NCBI RefSeq assembly: GCF_004114695.1
Contig: NZ_CP035310.1
Coordinates: forward strand, 620,001 to 684,000
Length of the DNA stretch: 64,000 nucleotides
Direction: 5' to 3'
Source: Erythrobacter sp. HKB08
GTDB taxonomy: Bacteria > Pseudomonadota > Alphaproteobacteria > Sphingomonadales > Sphingomonadaceae
Part shown: positions 48,947 through 58,999 of the stretch, in pieces
Numbering within the stretch: position 1 is the first letter of the stretch
Layout of the letters: each line of letters opens with the position of its first letter
Made by a program: the position numbers and the translations under genes
Notes under the pieces: generated by a model
What the model was told of the DNA's origin: nothing
Seen by the model: the letters and a program-made list of their open reading frames with translations, nothing else
Database searches by the model: none

Positions 48947-49089
48947 CGCACCTCTCCTTATTGATGTAATAACATCACATACTATGAGGGGTGAGCAAGA
49001 AGTATCGCGTTTTCAGCCGCAACCGATCGCGAGCGGAGCGGTCAGGCAAGGGCTAGCGGCGGTCCCGGAAAACGAAGCGCGCAAAGAAA

Positions 49090-49113
49090 AAGGGGCGGAT
49101 CGCTCCGCCCCTT
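49090..49113 (-). terminator. Intrinsic terminator between exbD copies
   Basis: A perfect 10-bp stem (arms AAGGGGCGGA and TCCGCCCCTT) with a four-base loop. In the minus-strand direction it is followed by TTTTTCTTTG, a good U-tract. It lies 28 bases after the second exbD and 143 bases before the third. Confidence 0.88.
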
Positions 49114-49141
49114 CTGTCTCTTTGATGGGTCGACCGGGTGC

Positions 49142-49591
49142 TTACTGCACGCCGCCTTCCTTGCCGAAGGTCCGGTACTTCTCGTTCCCGACGAAGCCGA
49201 ACTTGGTCACGCCGCTCGCCTTGATGATGTTGAGCGTCTGGACCGAGATCTCGTAGCTGGCGAGCGGTTCGGGTTCGAACTGCAGTTCCGGCTCCGGATC
49301 GATGTCCTTCGTGATGTTCAGGTTGCGAACGAGCTCGCTCTCCGAGATGCCTTCGCCATTCCAGAGAATGGTGCCATCCTGCGTGAGCACGATCTTGTTC
49401 TTGATCGGGTCGATCATGTCTTCCGGGGGCGGGTTGTTATCCGGCACCGGGAGGTCGATGTTCACCGAGTGGGTCGCAACCGGGATGGTGATGATGAACA
49501 TGATGAGGAGAACGAGCATGACGTCGATAAGCGGCGTCGTGTTCATTTCCATCATCGGCTCGCCATCGTCCTTGCCGCCTGACATTGCCAT
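49142..49591 (-). CDS. exbD: Biopolymer transporter ExbD (second copy)
   Basis: 149 residues. The segment [20 protein letters not shown] has the conserved Asp in the membrane helix. The periplasmic domain is very similar to the third copy (both contain LASY and IIKASGVTKFGFVGNEKYR), showing a recent duplication. ExbD couples proton flow to TonB with ExbB. It follows the first exbD after a 36-base gap. Confidence 0.95.
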   Translation of the reverse strand: MAMSGGKDDGEPMMEMNTTPLIDVMLVLLIMFIITIPVATHSVNIDLPVPDNNPPPEDMIDPIKNKIVLTQDGTILWNGEGISESELVRNLNITKDIDPEPELQFEPEPLASYEISVQTLNIIKASGVTKFGFVGNEKYRTFGKEGGVQ

Positions 49592-49627
49592 GGTGATGTA
49601 CTCCTAAGTTTCTTCGTTCCGCGCCGG

Positions 49628-50167
49628 TCAGCCGTTCGGGTCGACCGGGTTGGAGATGAAGCCGACCGTCGGGTAACCAGCGGCCTGGACGTTGTAGATC
49701 GTGCCCGCGATGCAGCGCCACGGTGCATTCACGTCGCCGCGAATGTGCACCTGCGGGATCAGGTCCGGGTTTTCCCGAAGCTGGTCCGCGCCGCCCGCAC
49801 GCTGGACGATGTTGTCGAGGCGTTCGAACGCGAGGTCGTAGAGTTCCTGCGAGGTAACCGGGGTGATATTGTTGAAATACACCCGGCATTCGCCGTCGCG
49901 GGTCGCCCCGGTAAAGCCCGAGTCCACCGTACCGGCAGTCGCACCCGATGCGTCCGTCGTCGAGACGGTGAGCAGCAGGTTCTCGACCTTGTCGTCCGAT
50001 TCGATCGATTCGAGGATCGGAATACGAAGCTCTTCGATCGTCTGGATTGCGACCGGGACGGCGATCAGGAAGATGATGAGAAGGACGAGCATCACGTCGA
50101 CGAGCGGCGTGGTGTTGATGTCCGACATCGGCGTCTCGCCGCCGTCGCCTCCCGTGGAAATGGCCAT
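49628..50167 (-). CDS. exbD: Biopolymer transporter ExbD (first copy, longer)
   Basis: 179 residues. The helix segment [20 protein letters not shown] contains the conserved Asp. It is about 30 residues longer than its neighbours, with an extra segment ([20 protein letters not shown] and CRVYFNN) and a Gln/Arg-rich periplasmic part ([16 protein letters not shown]). It lies between exbB and the second exbD in a tonB-exbB-exbD-exbD operon. Confidence 0.93.
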   Translation of the reverse strand: MAISTGGDGGETPMSDINTTPLVDVMLVLLIIFLIAVPVAIQTIEELRIPILESIESDDKVENLLLTVSTTDASGATAGTVDSGFTGATRDGECRVYFNNITPVTSQELYDLAFERLDNIVQRAGGADQLRENPDLIPQVHIRGDVNAPWRCIAGTIYNVQAAGYPTVGFISNPVDPNG

Positions 50168-50248
50168 GGTTTAAATCCTATCCTGACTTTTTCTATCGTG
50201 ACGGGCGGGGGAGGCAGGCATGACCGGCTTCCCCCGCAATCGTCTCGA

Positions 50249-51049
50249 TCAGGCCTTCTTCGGCGGGACCGCGGCAGCCGGCTTTGCAGCCGGAGCGGTC
50301 GATGCAGCCTTGCCAGCCTGCTGGGTCGACGTCTTGGTCATGACGGCCGGGCGAACGGCACCCTTCGAGTTGATGTTCGCCAGGAGGTCGGTCGAGAAGC
50401 CGTGCAGCATCGAAGCGATGCGCTTGTTGCGGCTCTGCAGCCAGTTGTATGCAAGCACGGCCGGGACCGCGACGAGCAGACCGATGGCGGTCATGATCAG
50501 TGCTTCACCGACCGGGCCAGCGACCTTGTCGATCGAAGCCGAACCGGCGAGGCCGATGTTGATCAGTGCGCGGTAGATACCGATAACCGTACCGAGCAGG
50601 CCGACGAACGGAGCGGTTGCACCGGTCGTTGCGAGGAACGGCAGGCCGCCCGCGAGCTTGGCGTTGATCGAAGCTTCCGAACGGGTCAGCGAGCCGACCA
50701 TCCAGTCGTGGGCTTCGAGGCTGTCGGTCATCTTGCCGTGCTCGTCTTCAGCCTTGAGGGCATCGTCGACGAGCTGGCGCCATGCGCTGTTCTTCTCGAG
50801 CTTGTTGGCGCCTTCACGAAGGCTGCCGGCACGCCAGAAGCTTGCGCGGACGTCCTTGTACTGACGCATGATCTTGTTCTGCTCGAGGAGCTTCGTGATC
50901 AGGATGTAGAACGAGCCGACCGACATGATGACCAGGACGCCGAAGATCGACCATGCGATCGCGCCACCCTGATTCATGGCTTCCCAGAACCCGAACTGGT
51001 TCTTCATTTCATTATCGCCGGCAGCTGCGGCTAGAAGTTCAATAATCAT
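50249..51049 (-). CDS. exbB: MotA/TolQ/ExbB proton channel family protein
   Basis: 266 residues with three membrane helices: IAWSIFGVLVIMSVGSFYIL, FLATTGATAPFVGLLGTVIG and ALIMTAIGLLVAVPAVLAYN. The TGATAPFVGLLGTV stretch is the family's conserved core. An Ala/Pro/Lys-rich cytoplasmic tail ends the protein. It forms the inner-membrane motor with ExbD that energises TonB. It sits directly between tonB and the exbD genes. Confidence 0.95.
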   Translation of the reverse strand: MIIELLAAAAGDNEMKNQFGFWEAMNQGGAIAWSIFGVLVIMSVGSFYILITKLLEQNKIMRQYKDVRASFWRAGSLREGANKLEKNSAWRQLVDDALKAEDEHGKMTDSLEAHDWMVGSLTRSEASINAKLAGGLPFLATTGATAPFVGLLGTVIGIYRALINIGLAGSASIDKVAGPVGEALIMTAIGLLVAVPAVLAYNWLQSRNKRIASMLHGFSTDLLANINSKGAVRPAVMTKTSTQQAGKAASTAPAAKPAAAVPPKKA

Positions 51050-51123
51050 TGCGAGTGTCCTCTCAAAAAGACGTGTAATCCAAACTTGCGATCCGCGGAA
51101 TCTCGGTATCGCGCTCCTTTACC

Positions 51124-51798
51124 TTATTCCGGAATCTGCCAGCGGACCGACTGCGAGTAGGTACCCGTAGTCTCATCGCCGTTGCCGTCGGTTGCCGGGC
51201 GGAAACGCGCCCGTCGTTCAACCAGGCTACAGGTGGCCTCGTCGAGTTCGGAATGTCCGCTCGAACGGGTCACGCGGCAGCTCTGGACACGGCCGTCCGT
51301 GCCCACGGTAACCGAGAAGCCGACCACGCCCTGGTATTCGCGACGAATCCAGCTCGAGCGATAGTCGTTATCGGTAACCCAGCCACCCGGGTTGTTGCGC
51401 GGTTCCGGGTTCTTAGGCTGGAAACGCGGCGGCGGGGGCGGCGGCGGTCCGGGGGGCGGACCGGGCGGCGGAATGCGCACGGCGATCGGAGCCGGCGGCG
51501 GCGGCGTATCCGTGACGCGGATCTGCGGCGGCGTGGTAGCCACGTTGATCGGCGGCGGCGGAGCAACCGGGGGCGGCGGGACCGTCTCGGGCACATCTTC
51601 CGGGGGCGGCGGCTCATCCTCGGGCTCGGGCGGCGGTTCATCTTCGATGTCCACCGTCGTCACGCGCTCGACCACATTCTGCACCGCTTCATAAGCAAGA
51701 CCGGTGATGAGAACGTAGCCGATTGCGATATGGATCAGCGCCACGATGATGATTGCGATAATCTTGTTACCGCTCATCTCTTGGTCAGCGTAAGCCAT
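51124..51798 (-). CDS. tonB: Energy transducer TonB
   Basis: 224 residues. An N-terminal anchor helix (IIAIIIVALIHIAIGYVLIT) is followed by a long Pro-rich spacer (for example PPPEPEDEPPPPEDVPETVP) that spans the periplasm. The C-terminal domain (YQGVVGFSVTVGTDGRVQSC ... RARFRP) matches TonB. It transmits proton-motive energy to outer-membrane receptors. First gene of the operon with exbB and the exbD copies; 74 bases precede exbB. Confidence 0.93.
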   Translation of the reverse strand: MAYADQEMSGNKIIAIIIVALIHIAIGYVLITGLAYEAVQNVVERVTTVDIEDEPPPEPEDEPPPPEDVPETVPPPPVAPPPPINVATTPPQIRVTDTPPPPAPIAVRIPPPGPPPGPPPPPPPRFQPKNPEPRNNPGGWVTDNDYRSSWIRREYQGVVGFSVTVGTDGRVQSCRVTRSSGHSELDEATCSLVERRARFRPATDGNGDETTGTYSQSVRWQIPE

Positions 51799-52132
51799 TC
51801 AGTCGCATCACTCCATTATCATGCGCCGGGCATGGGCCCGGCCTCTCACCCCTAGGCAAGGCAGACTGCCCTGCCAGAGACTCAACCCTTCTGTCTACCC
51901 TGAACGCCTGACGCACCTGATGCCGTTACGGCTTACCGGACCCGTCAGGCCCGGTCAGGGCCTACTCCTCGTGCAGGCTCCCGACCTGCATCTCTCAGGG
52001 CGCGTCCTTAGCTACGAGTCGAAAGCCAAGCAAACGCTTTATCGGTTAACGCGCGATTCACGCCTGACTCCCTGAACACGTGAAACAGGAAATTCGTTCC
52101 GCGTTCATGCGCGAATGTCTAAGGGTCGCAAT
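51799..52132. other. Divergent intergenic region between tonB and a secreted-protein gene
   Basis: 334 bases without a convincing gene. It should hold promoters for tonB (minus) and the 52133 gene (plus). Small inverted repeats are visible: TGCAGG/CCTGCA at 51972-51990, and GGCCC GGTCA GGGCC at 51948-51962. No clear Fur-like site was recognised. A plus-strand reading at 51821-52075 lacks family resemblance and is not called. Confidence 0.5.
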
Positions 52133-52978
52133 ATGAAACACGCTACGCTCAAGACCGCACTCGCCCTCGGGCTCGCCACGACCCTTCCGCTTGCAGGGGG
52201 AGGCGCGACTGCGCAGGAGCCTGCCGCCGTCCCCGCCCTGACCTATGCCGACCTTGCCGACCTTGCCGGGGGTGCCGAGCTGGTCCTTAGGGCAGAGGTG
52301 AAGAAGCAGGTCGAGATCGAGCCCGAGCGGGCGCCGAACGTACCGCCCCAGCAGGTGCGGCTCTATATCGAGGCCGAGACGCAGACCCTGCTCGCGGGCA
52401 GTTCGCCGGTTGGCGAATCGCTCAAGTACCTGGTCGACGTGCCGCGCGATTCGCGCGGGCGTGCGCCCAAGCTGAAGAAGAAGGCGGTCCTGCTGTTCGC
52501 CAAGCCTGTGGCCGGCCAGCCCGGCGCACTGCGTCTCGTTGCGCCCGACGCGCAGGTCCTGTGGGACGAGGCGACCGAACAGCGCTTGCGGAACGTGCTC
52601 TCGCAGCTGGTCTCGCGTTCCGCGCCGCCGCAAGTGACCGGTGTGCGCGATGCGATCTCGATCTCCGGCACGCTCGTCGGCGAATCGGAAACGCAGATAT
52701 TCCTCGAGACGGCAGGCGGCGATCCGGTGTCGATGACGGTGGTGCGCCGCCCCGGTCAGACCCCGCAATGGGGCGTTTCGTGGTCGGAAATCGTCGATCA
52801 GTCCGCCCGTCCCCCGGCGCCGGAAACGCTCGAATGGTATCGCCTCGCGTGCTTCCTGCCGGGTTCGCTCGATCGTTCGGCCGTCCTGTCGGACACGCCC
52901 GCCGACATGGCGCGCGCGCAGGCCGATTATCGATTCGTCATGGAGCAGCTCGGACCCTGCCCGCGCAATCGGAGCTAG
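52133..52978 (+). CDS. Secreted hypothetical protein (281 aa)
   Basis: A signal peptide (MKHATLKTALALGLATTLPL, cut after TAQ or nearby) is followed by a soluble protein with AELVLRAEVKKQVEIEPERA, LKYLVDVPRDSRGRAPKLKK and a C-terminal pair of Cys (LACFLPG, LGPCPRN). I do not recognise a family. The ATG at 52133 with AAGGG upstream is preferred over an ATG at 52115. It lies about 100 bases before hom, on the same strand. Confidence 0.75.
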   Translation: MKHATLKTALALGLATTLPLAGGGATAQEPAAVPALTYADLADLAGGAELVLRAEVKKQVEIEPERAPNVPPQQVRLYIEAETQTLLAGSSPVGESLKYLVDVPRDSRGRAPKLKKKAVLLFAKPVAGQPGALRLVAPDAQVLWDEATEQRLRNVLSQLVSRSAPPQVTGVRDAISISGTLVGESETQIFLETAGGDPVSMTVVRRPGQTPQWGVSWSEIVDQSARPPAPETLEWYRLACFLPGSLDRSAVLSDTPADMARAQADYRFVMEQLGPCPRNRS

Positions 52979-53076
52979 GCGCGAGGCAAGACAATCTGGT
53001 TCCCTTCGCCTGCCCTGCGGCCCTACACCGGGCGCGATGAAACACTTGGGCAAACTCCATAAGAAAGCAGCGCGCC

Positions 53077-54384
53077 ATGGCTGAGCCGCTGCGCATAGCC
53101 ATTGCCGGTCTCGGGACCGTCGGCGCCGGCGTCGTCCGGCTGATCGAGACCAATGGCGAGCTGATAGCCAGGCGGGCCGGGCGCAAAATCGAGATCGTCG
53201 CCGTGAGCGCGCGTGACCGGCATCGCGACCGCGGGCTCGACCTCAAGGGAATCGCCTGGGAAGACGACATGACCGCCATGGCCGCGCGCGACGATGTTGA
53301 TGTGGTGGTCGAACTGGTCGGCGGGGCTGACGGGCCCGCACTGACGCTGGCACGCGGTAGCCTTGCTGCCGGCAAGGGCTTCGTCACCGCCAACAAGGCG
53401 ATGATCGCCCACCACGGCATCGAGCTGGCCGGTGCTGCCGAGAAGGCCGGGGCGGCGCTCAAGTTCGAGGCAGCCGTGGCGGGCGGCATCCCGGTGGTGA
53501 AGGGCCTGCGCGAAGGGGCGGCGGCCAACGCGCTCGACACGATCTACGGCGTGCTCAACGGCACAGCCAATTACATCCTCTCGACGATGGAGGAGACCGG
53601 CGCGGATTTCGGCGCGACGCTCGAGGATGCGCAGCGCCTCGGCTATGCCGAAGCCGATCCGACGTTCGACATCGAAGGCGTCGATGCGGCGCACAAGCTC
53701 GCCATCCTTGCCAGCATCGCATTCGGCACGCGGCTGGATTTCGATTCGGTAGCCTGCGAGGGCATATCGCGCGTGCGTGCCGCCGACATTCGCCGTGCCG
53801 ACACGCTCGGCTATGTCGTGCGCCTCGTCGGCAGCGCGGAGATCGACCGTTCGAACGGCGAGGTCGCGCTGCTCCAGCAGGTGCGCCCGTGCCTCGTCCC
53901 CAAGAGCCATCCGCTCGCCCATGTGACCGGCCCGACCAATGCGGTCGTTGCGCAGGGCAACTTCTCCGGCCGCCTGCTGTTCCAGGGCGCCGGCGCTGGC
54001 GACGGACCGACGGCGAGCGCGGTCGTCGCCGACCTGATCGATATCGCGCGCGGCGATGTCGGTGCGCCTTTCAGCGTGCCGAGCGACGAACTCGCACCCA
54101 TGCCCGCTGCCGAGGCGGGGCATCACACGGGGCAGACCTATATCCGCTTCACCGTGGCAGACCGGCCGGGCGTGCTGGCGGAAATCACCGCCGCGATGCG
54201 CGATGCCGGCGTCTCTATCGAGAGCCTCATCCAGAACGGCCGCGCCAAGGATGGCGGCGAAGTGTTGGTGGCAATGGTCACGCATGAAGGGCCGCAGGGC
54301 CATGTCGCCAAGGCGGTCGACCTGCTGTCCGGTTCAGAGAGCCTGACCGAACCGCCGCTGGTGATGCAGATTATCGAGGATTAG
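53077..54384 (+). CDS. hom: Homoserine dehydrogenase
   Basis: 435 residues. The N-terminal Rossmann motif IAGLGTVGAGVVRLIE, the catalytic region VLNGTANYILSTMEETGADF and AEADPTFDIEGVDAAHKLAI, and a C-terminal ACT domain (RFTVADRPGVLAEITAAM) are all present. It reduces aspartate semialdehyde to homoserine for Thr and Met synthesis; the ACT domain suggests Thr feedback. It is convergent with the next gene, overlapping by four bases at the stops. Confidence 0.97.
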   Translation: MAEPLRIAIAGLGTVGAGVVRLIETNGELIARRAGRKIEIVAVSARDRHRDRGLDLKGIAWEDDMTAMAARDDVDVVVELVGGADGPALTLARGSLAAGKGFVTANKAMIAHHGIELAGAAEKAGAALKFEAAVAGGIPVVKGLREGAAANALDTIYGVLNGTANYILSTMEETGADFGATLEDAQRLGYAEADPTFDIEGVDAAHKLAILASIAFGTRLDFDSVACEGISRVRAADIRRADTLGYVVRLVGSAEIDRSNGEVALLQQVRPCLVPKSHPLAHVTGPTNAVVAQGNFSGRLLFQGAGAGDGPTASAVVADLIDIARGDVGAPFSVPSDELAPMPAAEAGHHTGQTYIRFTVADRPGVLAEITAAMRDAGVSIESLIQNGRAKDGGEVLVAMVTHEGPQGHVAKAVDLLSGSESLTEPPLVMQIIED

Positions 54385-54992
54385 TCCTCGCTCGCATCCG
54401 GAGCGGCCTGCGCTTCGCTGTCCTCTTCTTCGACCTCTTCCGGCGAAACGTCACGCCCGAGCGGGGGCAGGCCGCGAGCGATCCTGTCCGCATCGGAGCC
54501 CGGCGGCGCCTCGGGCAAGGTCGAAAAGTCGATGAAATAGGCAGGCGGTGGCGGACAGGGATTGAGCCCGATGCCGCACAGCCCGCCGACGGTCGCCGGA
54601 CCGCTGAAGATGCCGCAATTCGGGCCGCACGGATCGGGTGTCTGGGGATTGCCCCGGTTCATGGTCCGCGCGGCGTAGTCGTCCTGCGCTTCCTCGCGGC
54701 TGCGCAGGCGATGCTGTTCCGGATCGTCGGGCCCTTGCGCGCAGACGACGATCTCGTCGCCTTCCCCTTCCTCGCACTCCGGCTCGGGTTCCGGCGGTCC
54801 GTAGACGGCCTCGGCGCGCTCGAAGACCTGCTCGGCGGTGACTTCTTCGCGCGGAGTATCATCCTCCGGTGGAGATGCGCGCAAAGAGGGCGCAAGGATG
54901 TCGATCCTCTCCGGGCTGTCCTGCGCATATGCGGGAACGCAGAATGCCAGCGCGGCGGTGAAAGCAATGGGCAGGCTTCTCGACAATGCCAC
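54381..54992 (-). CDS. Secreted Pro/Glu-rich protein with GDEIVVCA motif
   Basis: 203 residues with a signal peptide (MALSRSLPIAFTAALAFCVP, cut after AYA). The middle holds CEEGEGDEIVVCAQGPDDPE and then HRLRSREEAQ. This DEIVVCA-plus-RLR pattern is common in small sphingomonad proteins of unknown function, from memory. A Cys/Gly segment (CGPNCGIFSGPATVGGLCGI) and an acidic tail follow. The start is GTG at 54992 after a GGGGGAG site. The stop overlaps the hom stop by four bases. Confidence 0.75.
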   Translation of the reverse strand: MALSRSLPIAFTAALAFCVPAYAQDSPERIDILAPSLRASPPEDDTPREEVTAEQVFERAEAVYGPPEPEPECEEGEGDEIVVCAQGPDDPEQHRLRSREEAQDDYAARTMNRGNPQTPDPCGPNCGIFSGPATVGGLCGIGLNPCPPPPAYFIDFSTLPEAPPGSDADRIARGLPPLGRDVSPEEVEEEDSEAQAAPDASED

Positions 54993-55053
54993 ACTCCCCC
55001 TCTAAGCGCGCGTGCAGATGGACGCCAAACTGGGCCGAGGGACTGAATTGACC

Positions 55054-56037
55054 ATGAATGAATCGCCGATTTCGCCGAGCAGCGTACTGGACCGCGTGCT
55101 CGTCCTCGAGATGGTCCGCGTGACCGAAGCGGCGGCCATCGCGGCTTCCAAGCTGATCGGTCGAGGCGACGAAAAGGCCGCCGATGCCGCCGCGGTCGAG
55201 GCGATGCGCAAGGCGTTCGACGAGCTTTACATGGACGGCACGGTCGTCATCGGTGAAGGCGAGCGCGACGAGGCGCCGATGCTCTATATCGGCGAGAAGG
55301 TCGGCGGCGCGCCGGGCAAGGGTCCGAAGATCGACATCGCGCTCGACCCGCTCGAAGGCACGACGATCACCGCCAAGGCCGGGCCCAACGCGCTGGCCGT
55401 GCTCGCGGCGGCGGAGGAGGGTTGCCTTCTCAATGCGCCCGACACCTACATGGACAAGATCGCCGTCGGCCCGGGCTATCCGGACGACATCATCAGCCTC
55501 GAGAAGAGCGTCAGCGAGAACGTGAAGGCAGTCGCCGAGGCGAAGGGTGTCGAGCCGGGCGAGATCATCGTCTGTGTCCTAGACCGGCCGCGCCATGCCG
55601 ACATCATCGCCGAACTTCGCGAGCTCGGCTGCGGCGTGGTGCTGATCGGCGACGGCGATGTCGCAGGCGTGATCGCGACGAGCGATCCCGACACCACGAT
55701 CGACATGTACATGGGCCAGGGCGGCGCGCCCGAGGGCGTGCTGGCGGCAGCTGCGCTGCGCTGCGTCGGCGGCCAGTTCAACGGCCGGCTGGTGTTCCGC
55801 AACGAGGACGAAAAGGCGCGTGCGCGCCGCCTCGGCATCACCGACTTCGACCGCATCTACAAGCTCGACGATCTTGCCAAGGGCGACTGCATCTTCGCAG
55901 CGACCGGCGTCACCTCGGGCTCGCTGCTCGACGGCGTGAAGCGCCTGCGCGGCGGCAAGATGACGACCGAGAGCGTCGTGATGCGCGCATCGAGCGGCAC
56001 GGTCCGCTGGATCAGGGGTGAGCACCGGACCGGGTAA
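55054..56037 (+). CDS. glpX: Class II fructose-1,6-bisphosphatase
   Basis: 327 residues of the GlpX family. Metal and substrate motifs: IGEGERDEAPMLYIGEKVG, IALDPLEGTTITAKAG and GVTSGSLLDGVKRLRG. It dephosphorylates FBP in gluconeogenesis. The ATG at 55054 with GAGGGA upstream is preferred to an earlier in-frame ATG at 55012. Confidence 0.96.
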   Translation: MNESPISPSSVLDRVLVLEMVRVTEAAAIAASKLIGRGDEKAADAAAVEAMRKAFDELYMDGTVVIGEGERDEAPMLYIGEKVGGAPGKGPKIDIALDPLEGTTITAKAGPNALAVLAAAEEGCLLNAPDTYMDKIAVGPGYPDDIISLEKSVSENVKAVAEAKGVEPGEIIVCVLDRPRHADIIAELRELGCGVVLIGDGDVAGVIATSDPDTTIDMYMGQGGAPEGVLAAAALRCVGGQFNGRLVFRNEDEKARARRLGITDFDRIYKLDDLAKGDCIFAATGVTSGSLLDGVKRLRGGKMTTESVVMRASSGTVRWIRGEHRTG

Positions 56038-56124
56038 AACGGGCCATCTCGCCCTGTTGCAAAGCCGTTACGCTCGGCTAATCCGGTCGGGCAGCGATTC
56101 GCCGCTATCCGGGGACGATCCGAC

Positions 56125-57060
<936 letters not shown>

Positions 57061-57069
57061 CAGCTTCGC

Positions 57070-58026
57070 CTAAGGGGTGAAGGGCTTGCTCATCCACGGG
57101 CGCACTGCGCCCGGCTGGATGCGGTTGAGCTGTTCGAGCCTGCGCGCCTGCCGGATTTCGAGGCTGAGCGTGACGAGGCCGTTGCGCGCCTCGCGGAACT
57201 CGACCGGGGTCACGCCGAAGAAGGCCTGGAATTCGCGGATCTGGTGCGCCTGGTCGAAGAAGCGCAGGACGATTTCCTCCTCCTCCGCATCGGCGACGCC
57301 GCACAGCCTCGCCGCGAAGTCGAGCACGCGTGCGCGCCGCATGACCTGCTTGGGCGTCAGGCCGAAATCGCGCCGCACCGTCCGCTCCAGCGTGCGCATC
57401 GAGATGTCCCACTCCTCGGCGAACTCGGACACCTGGCGGTTCGGATCGGCAAAGGCCTGCGTTTCGAAAGCGAGTGAAATCTGGTTCGGCTCGGGTGCAT
57501 CGGTGCGCGCGATGTAGTCGCGCATCCACTCTTCGAGCGCATCGAGCCACTCGGTCGGCTCGAGGTCGAGGTTGAACAGGCCGGTAAGCTCGCGGTCCTC
57601 GATGCCGACATATTCCATCGGCTTGATGCGATCGAGGAACTCGGCATCGTCCTTGCCGAACAGCGCGCGGATGGCGCCCGGCCTCAGCAGCAGGCCGGCG
57701 ACCTTGTTGCCGCCGCGGTAGAGCAGCGGCCAGACCTTGGAATGCTGCCCGCACAGGAAGGTCTGGTCGCGGATCTGCAGCGGGCCCTCGGCCGTTCCGA
57801 CCGTCCAGTCCGCACCGACGGCCGAGCGCAGGTAGCTGGCATCGTTGCACAGCTCGCCAAACTCTTCCTCGTTGGTGTTGGCATAGACATAGGCGACGAA
57901 GCAGCGGCCGAGCCACGGGCGAAGGTCTTCGGCCGGCTGGCGGTTGAAAGCCAGCGGCGTGCCGTCCTCGAGCTCGCCGGTCTCGGAATCGAACCGCTTC
58001 TGATTGTCCCCTGTGCCCCTGGCCAT
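57070..58026 (-). CDS. AraC-type transcriptional regulator (cluster I, copy 1)
   Basis: 318 residues. The N-terminal ~180 residues are a DUF6597-like sensor domain (GTPLAFNRQPAEDLRPWLGR), followed by a C-terminal AraC HTH: MRTLERTVRRDFGLTPKQVM and FFDQAHQIREFQAFFGVTPV. The end carries a tail shared by the three cluster members (RQARRLEQLNRI). It is presumably a ligand-responsive regulator; the ligand is unknown. Ten bases after the stop of copy 2 on the same strand. Confidence 0.85.
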   Translation of the reverse strand: MARGTGDNQKRFDSETGELEDGTPLAFNRQPAEDLRPWLGRCFVAYVYANTNEEEFGELCNDASYLRSAVGADWTVGTAEGPLQIRDQTFLCGQHSKVWPLLYRGGNKVAGLLLRPGAIRALFGKDDAEFLDRIKPMEYVGIEDRELTGLFNLDLEPTEWLDALEEWMRDYIARTDAPEPNQISLAFETQAFADPNRQVSEFAEEWDISMRTLERTVRRDFGLTPKQVMRRARVLDFAARLCGVADAEEEEIVLRFFDQAHQIREFQAFFGVTPVEFREARNGLVTLSLEIRQARRLEQLNRIQPGAVRPWMSKPFTP

Positions 58027-58036
58027 TGCGCCTGCC

Positions 58037-58999
58037 TCAGCTCCCTACGGCCAGGCGTCCGGCGCGCCAAGGCAATTCGTCGTCCGGCGCGATCCGCTCG
58101 AGTTCTTCGAGCCTTCGCGCCTGCCTGGCTTCCAGCGTCAGCGTCATAAGTGGTTGAGGACTACGGACGAACTGCACGGGTGTCATCCCGAAATATTGCG
58201 AGAAGTCCCGGTTGAGGTGGGACTGGTCGTAGTAGCGCAGCGCCAGTTCTTCGGCCTCGTTCTCGTCGGCGACGCCGCGCAGGCTGGCCGCCATGTCCAT
58301 CGCGCGCGCCCGTCGCAGCACGGCCTTCGGCGTCATTCCGAAGTCGCGGCGGATTGTCCGCTCCACCTTGCGGGTCGAGCAACCGTGTTGCGCAGCGAAC
58401 TCGGTAAGCGAGAGGTTCGGGTCGGCAAAGGTTGCCCGGTCGAAGGCCTGGGTCAGCGCATCGGGTTCCTTCGCGCCGCGCTGCATGATGAGGCGGCGCA
58501 TGCATTCCTCGATGATGTCGAGCCACTCGCCCGCATCGCTCACGCCGTCGAACAGGCCGAGCAGGTCCTCGCTCGGCCCGACGATGTCTTCGTAGGGGAT
58601 GATCCGGTCGAGCGTCGTGGCAAGGTCCGGACCTTCGAGCATGCGGCATGCGCCCGGTTTCAGGGCGATGCCGACAGTCGCGAAGCTGCCGCGCACGCTG
58701 ATCGGCATGCGCTTCGTCTGCGGACCGAAGAAAAGCGCCGAGCGCTTGTAGAAGCCGGGGCCGTCCGCCGTTTCCGCATGCCAGTTGCCCGAGAAGAGCA
58801 GGCGGATGATGCAGGTGTCGGCGAACAGGCCGCAGGCGACCTGCATGTCATCGGGCATGGTGACATTGGTGGCGTAGAGGCGCGCGACCCACGGGGCGAG
58901 ATCGGGCGCCGGGCCGCGGTTGACCGACAGCGGCTGCCCGTCGCGCGTAGCACCAAGCGCCGAGTTGATCCTCGAAAGGCCCTGTTCGACGCCGTCCAT
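58037..58999 (-). CDS. AraC-type transcriptional regulator (cluster I, copy 2)
   Basis: 320 residues, clearly paralogous to its neighbours: GQPLSVNRGPAPDLAPWVAR at the N-terminus, AraC HTH (TRKVERTIRRDFGMTPKAVL and YYDQSHLNRDFSQYFGMTPV), and the tail LEARQARRLEELERI. The start overlaps the copy 3 stop by one base (TGATG), so 3-2-1 form an operon. Confidence 0.86.
   Translation of the reverse strand: MDGVEQGLSRINSALGATRDGQPLSVNRGPAPDLAPWVARLYATNVTMPDDMQVACGLFADTCIIRLLFSGNWHAETADGPGFYKRSALFFGPQTKRMPISVRGSFATVGIALKPGACRMLEGPDLATTLDRIIPYEDIVGPSEDLLGLFDGVSDAGEWLDIIEECMRRLIMQRGAKEPDALTQAFDRATFADPNLSLTEFAAQHGCSTRKVERTIRRDFGMTPKAVLRRARAMDMAASLRGVADENEAEELALRYYDQSHLNRDFSQYFGMTPVQFVRSPQPLMTLTLEARQARRLEELERIAPDDELPWRAGRLAVGS

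Noticed and set aside
51270-51694. GC-rich tandem triplets and a Gly-rich plus-strand reading in tonB
   Set aside because: They are the coding sequence of TonB's Pro-rich periplasmic spacer; the Gly-rich reading is its reverse complement.
51821-52075. An 84-codon plus-strand open frame between tonB and the 52133 gene
   Set aside because: No ribosome-binding site, no signal or domain, and composition typical of non-coding GC-rich sequence; treated as promoter region.
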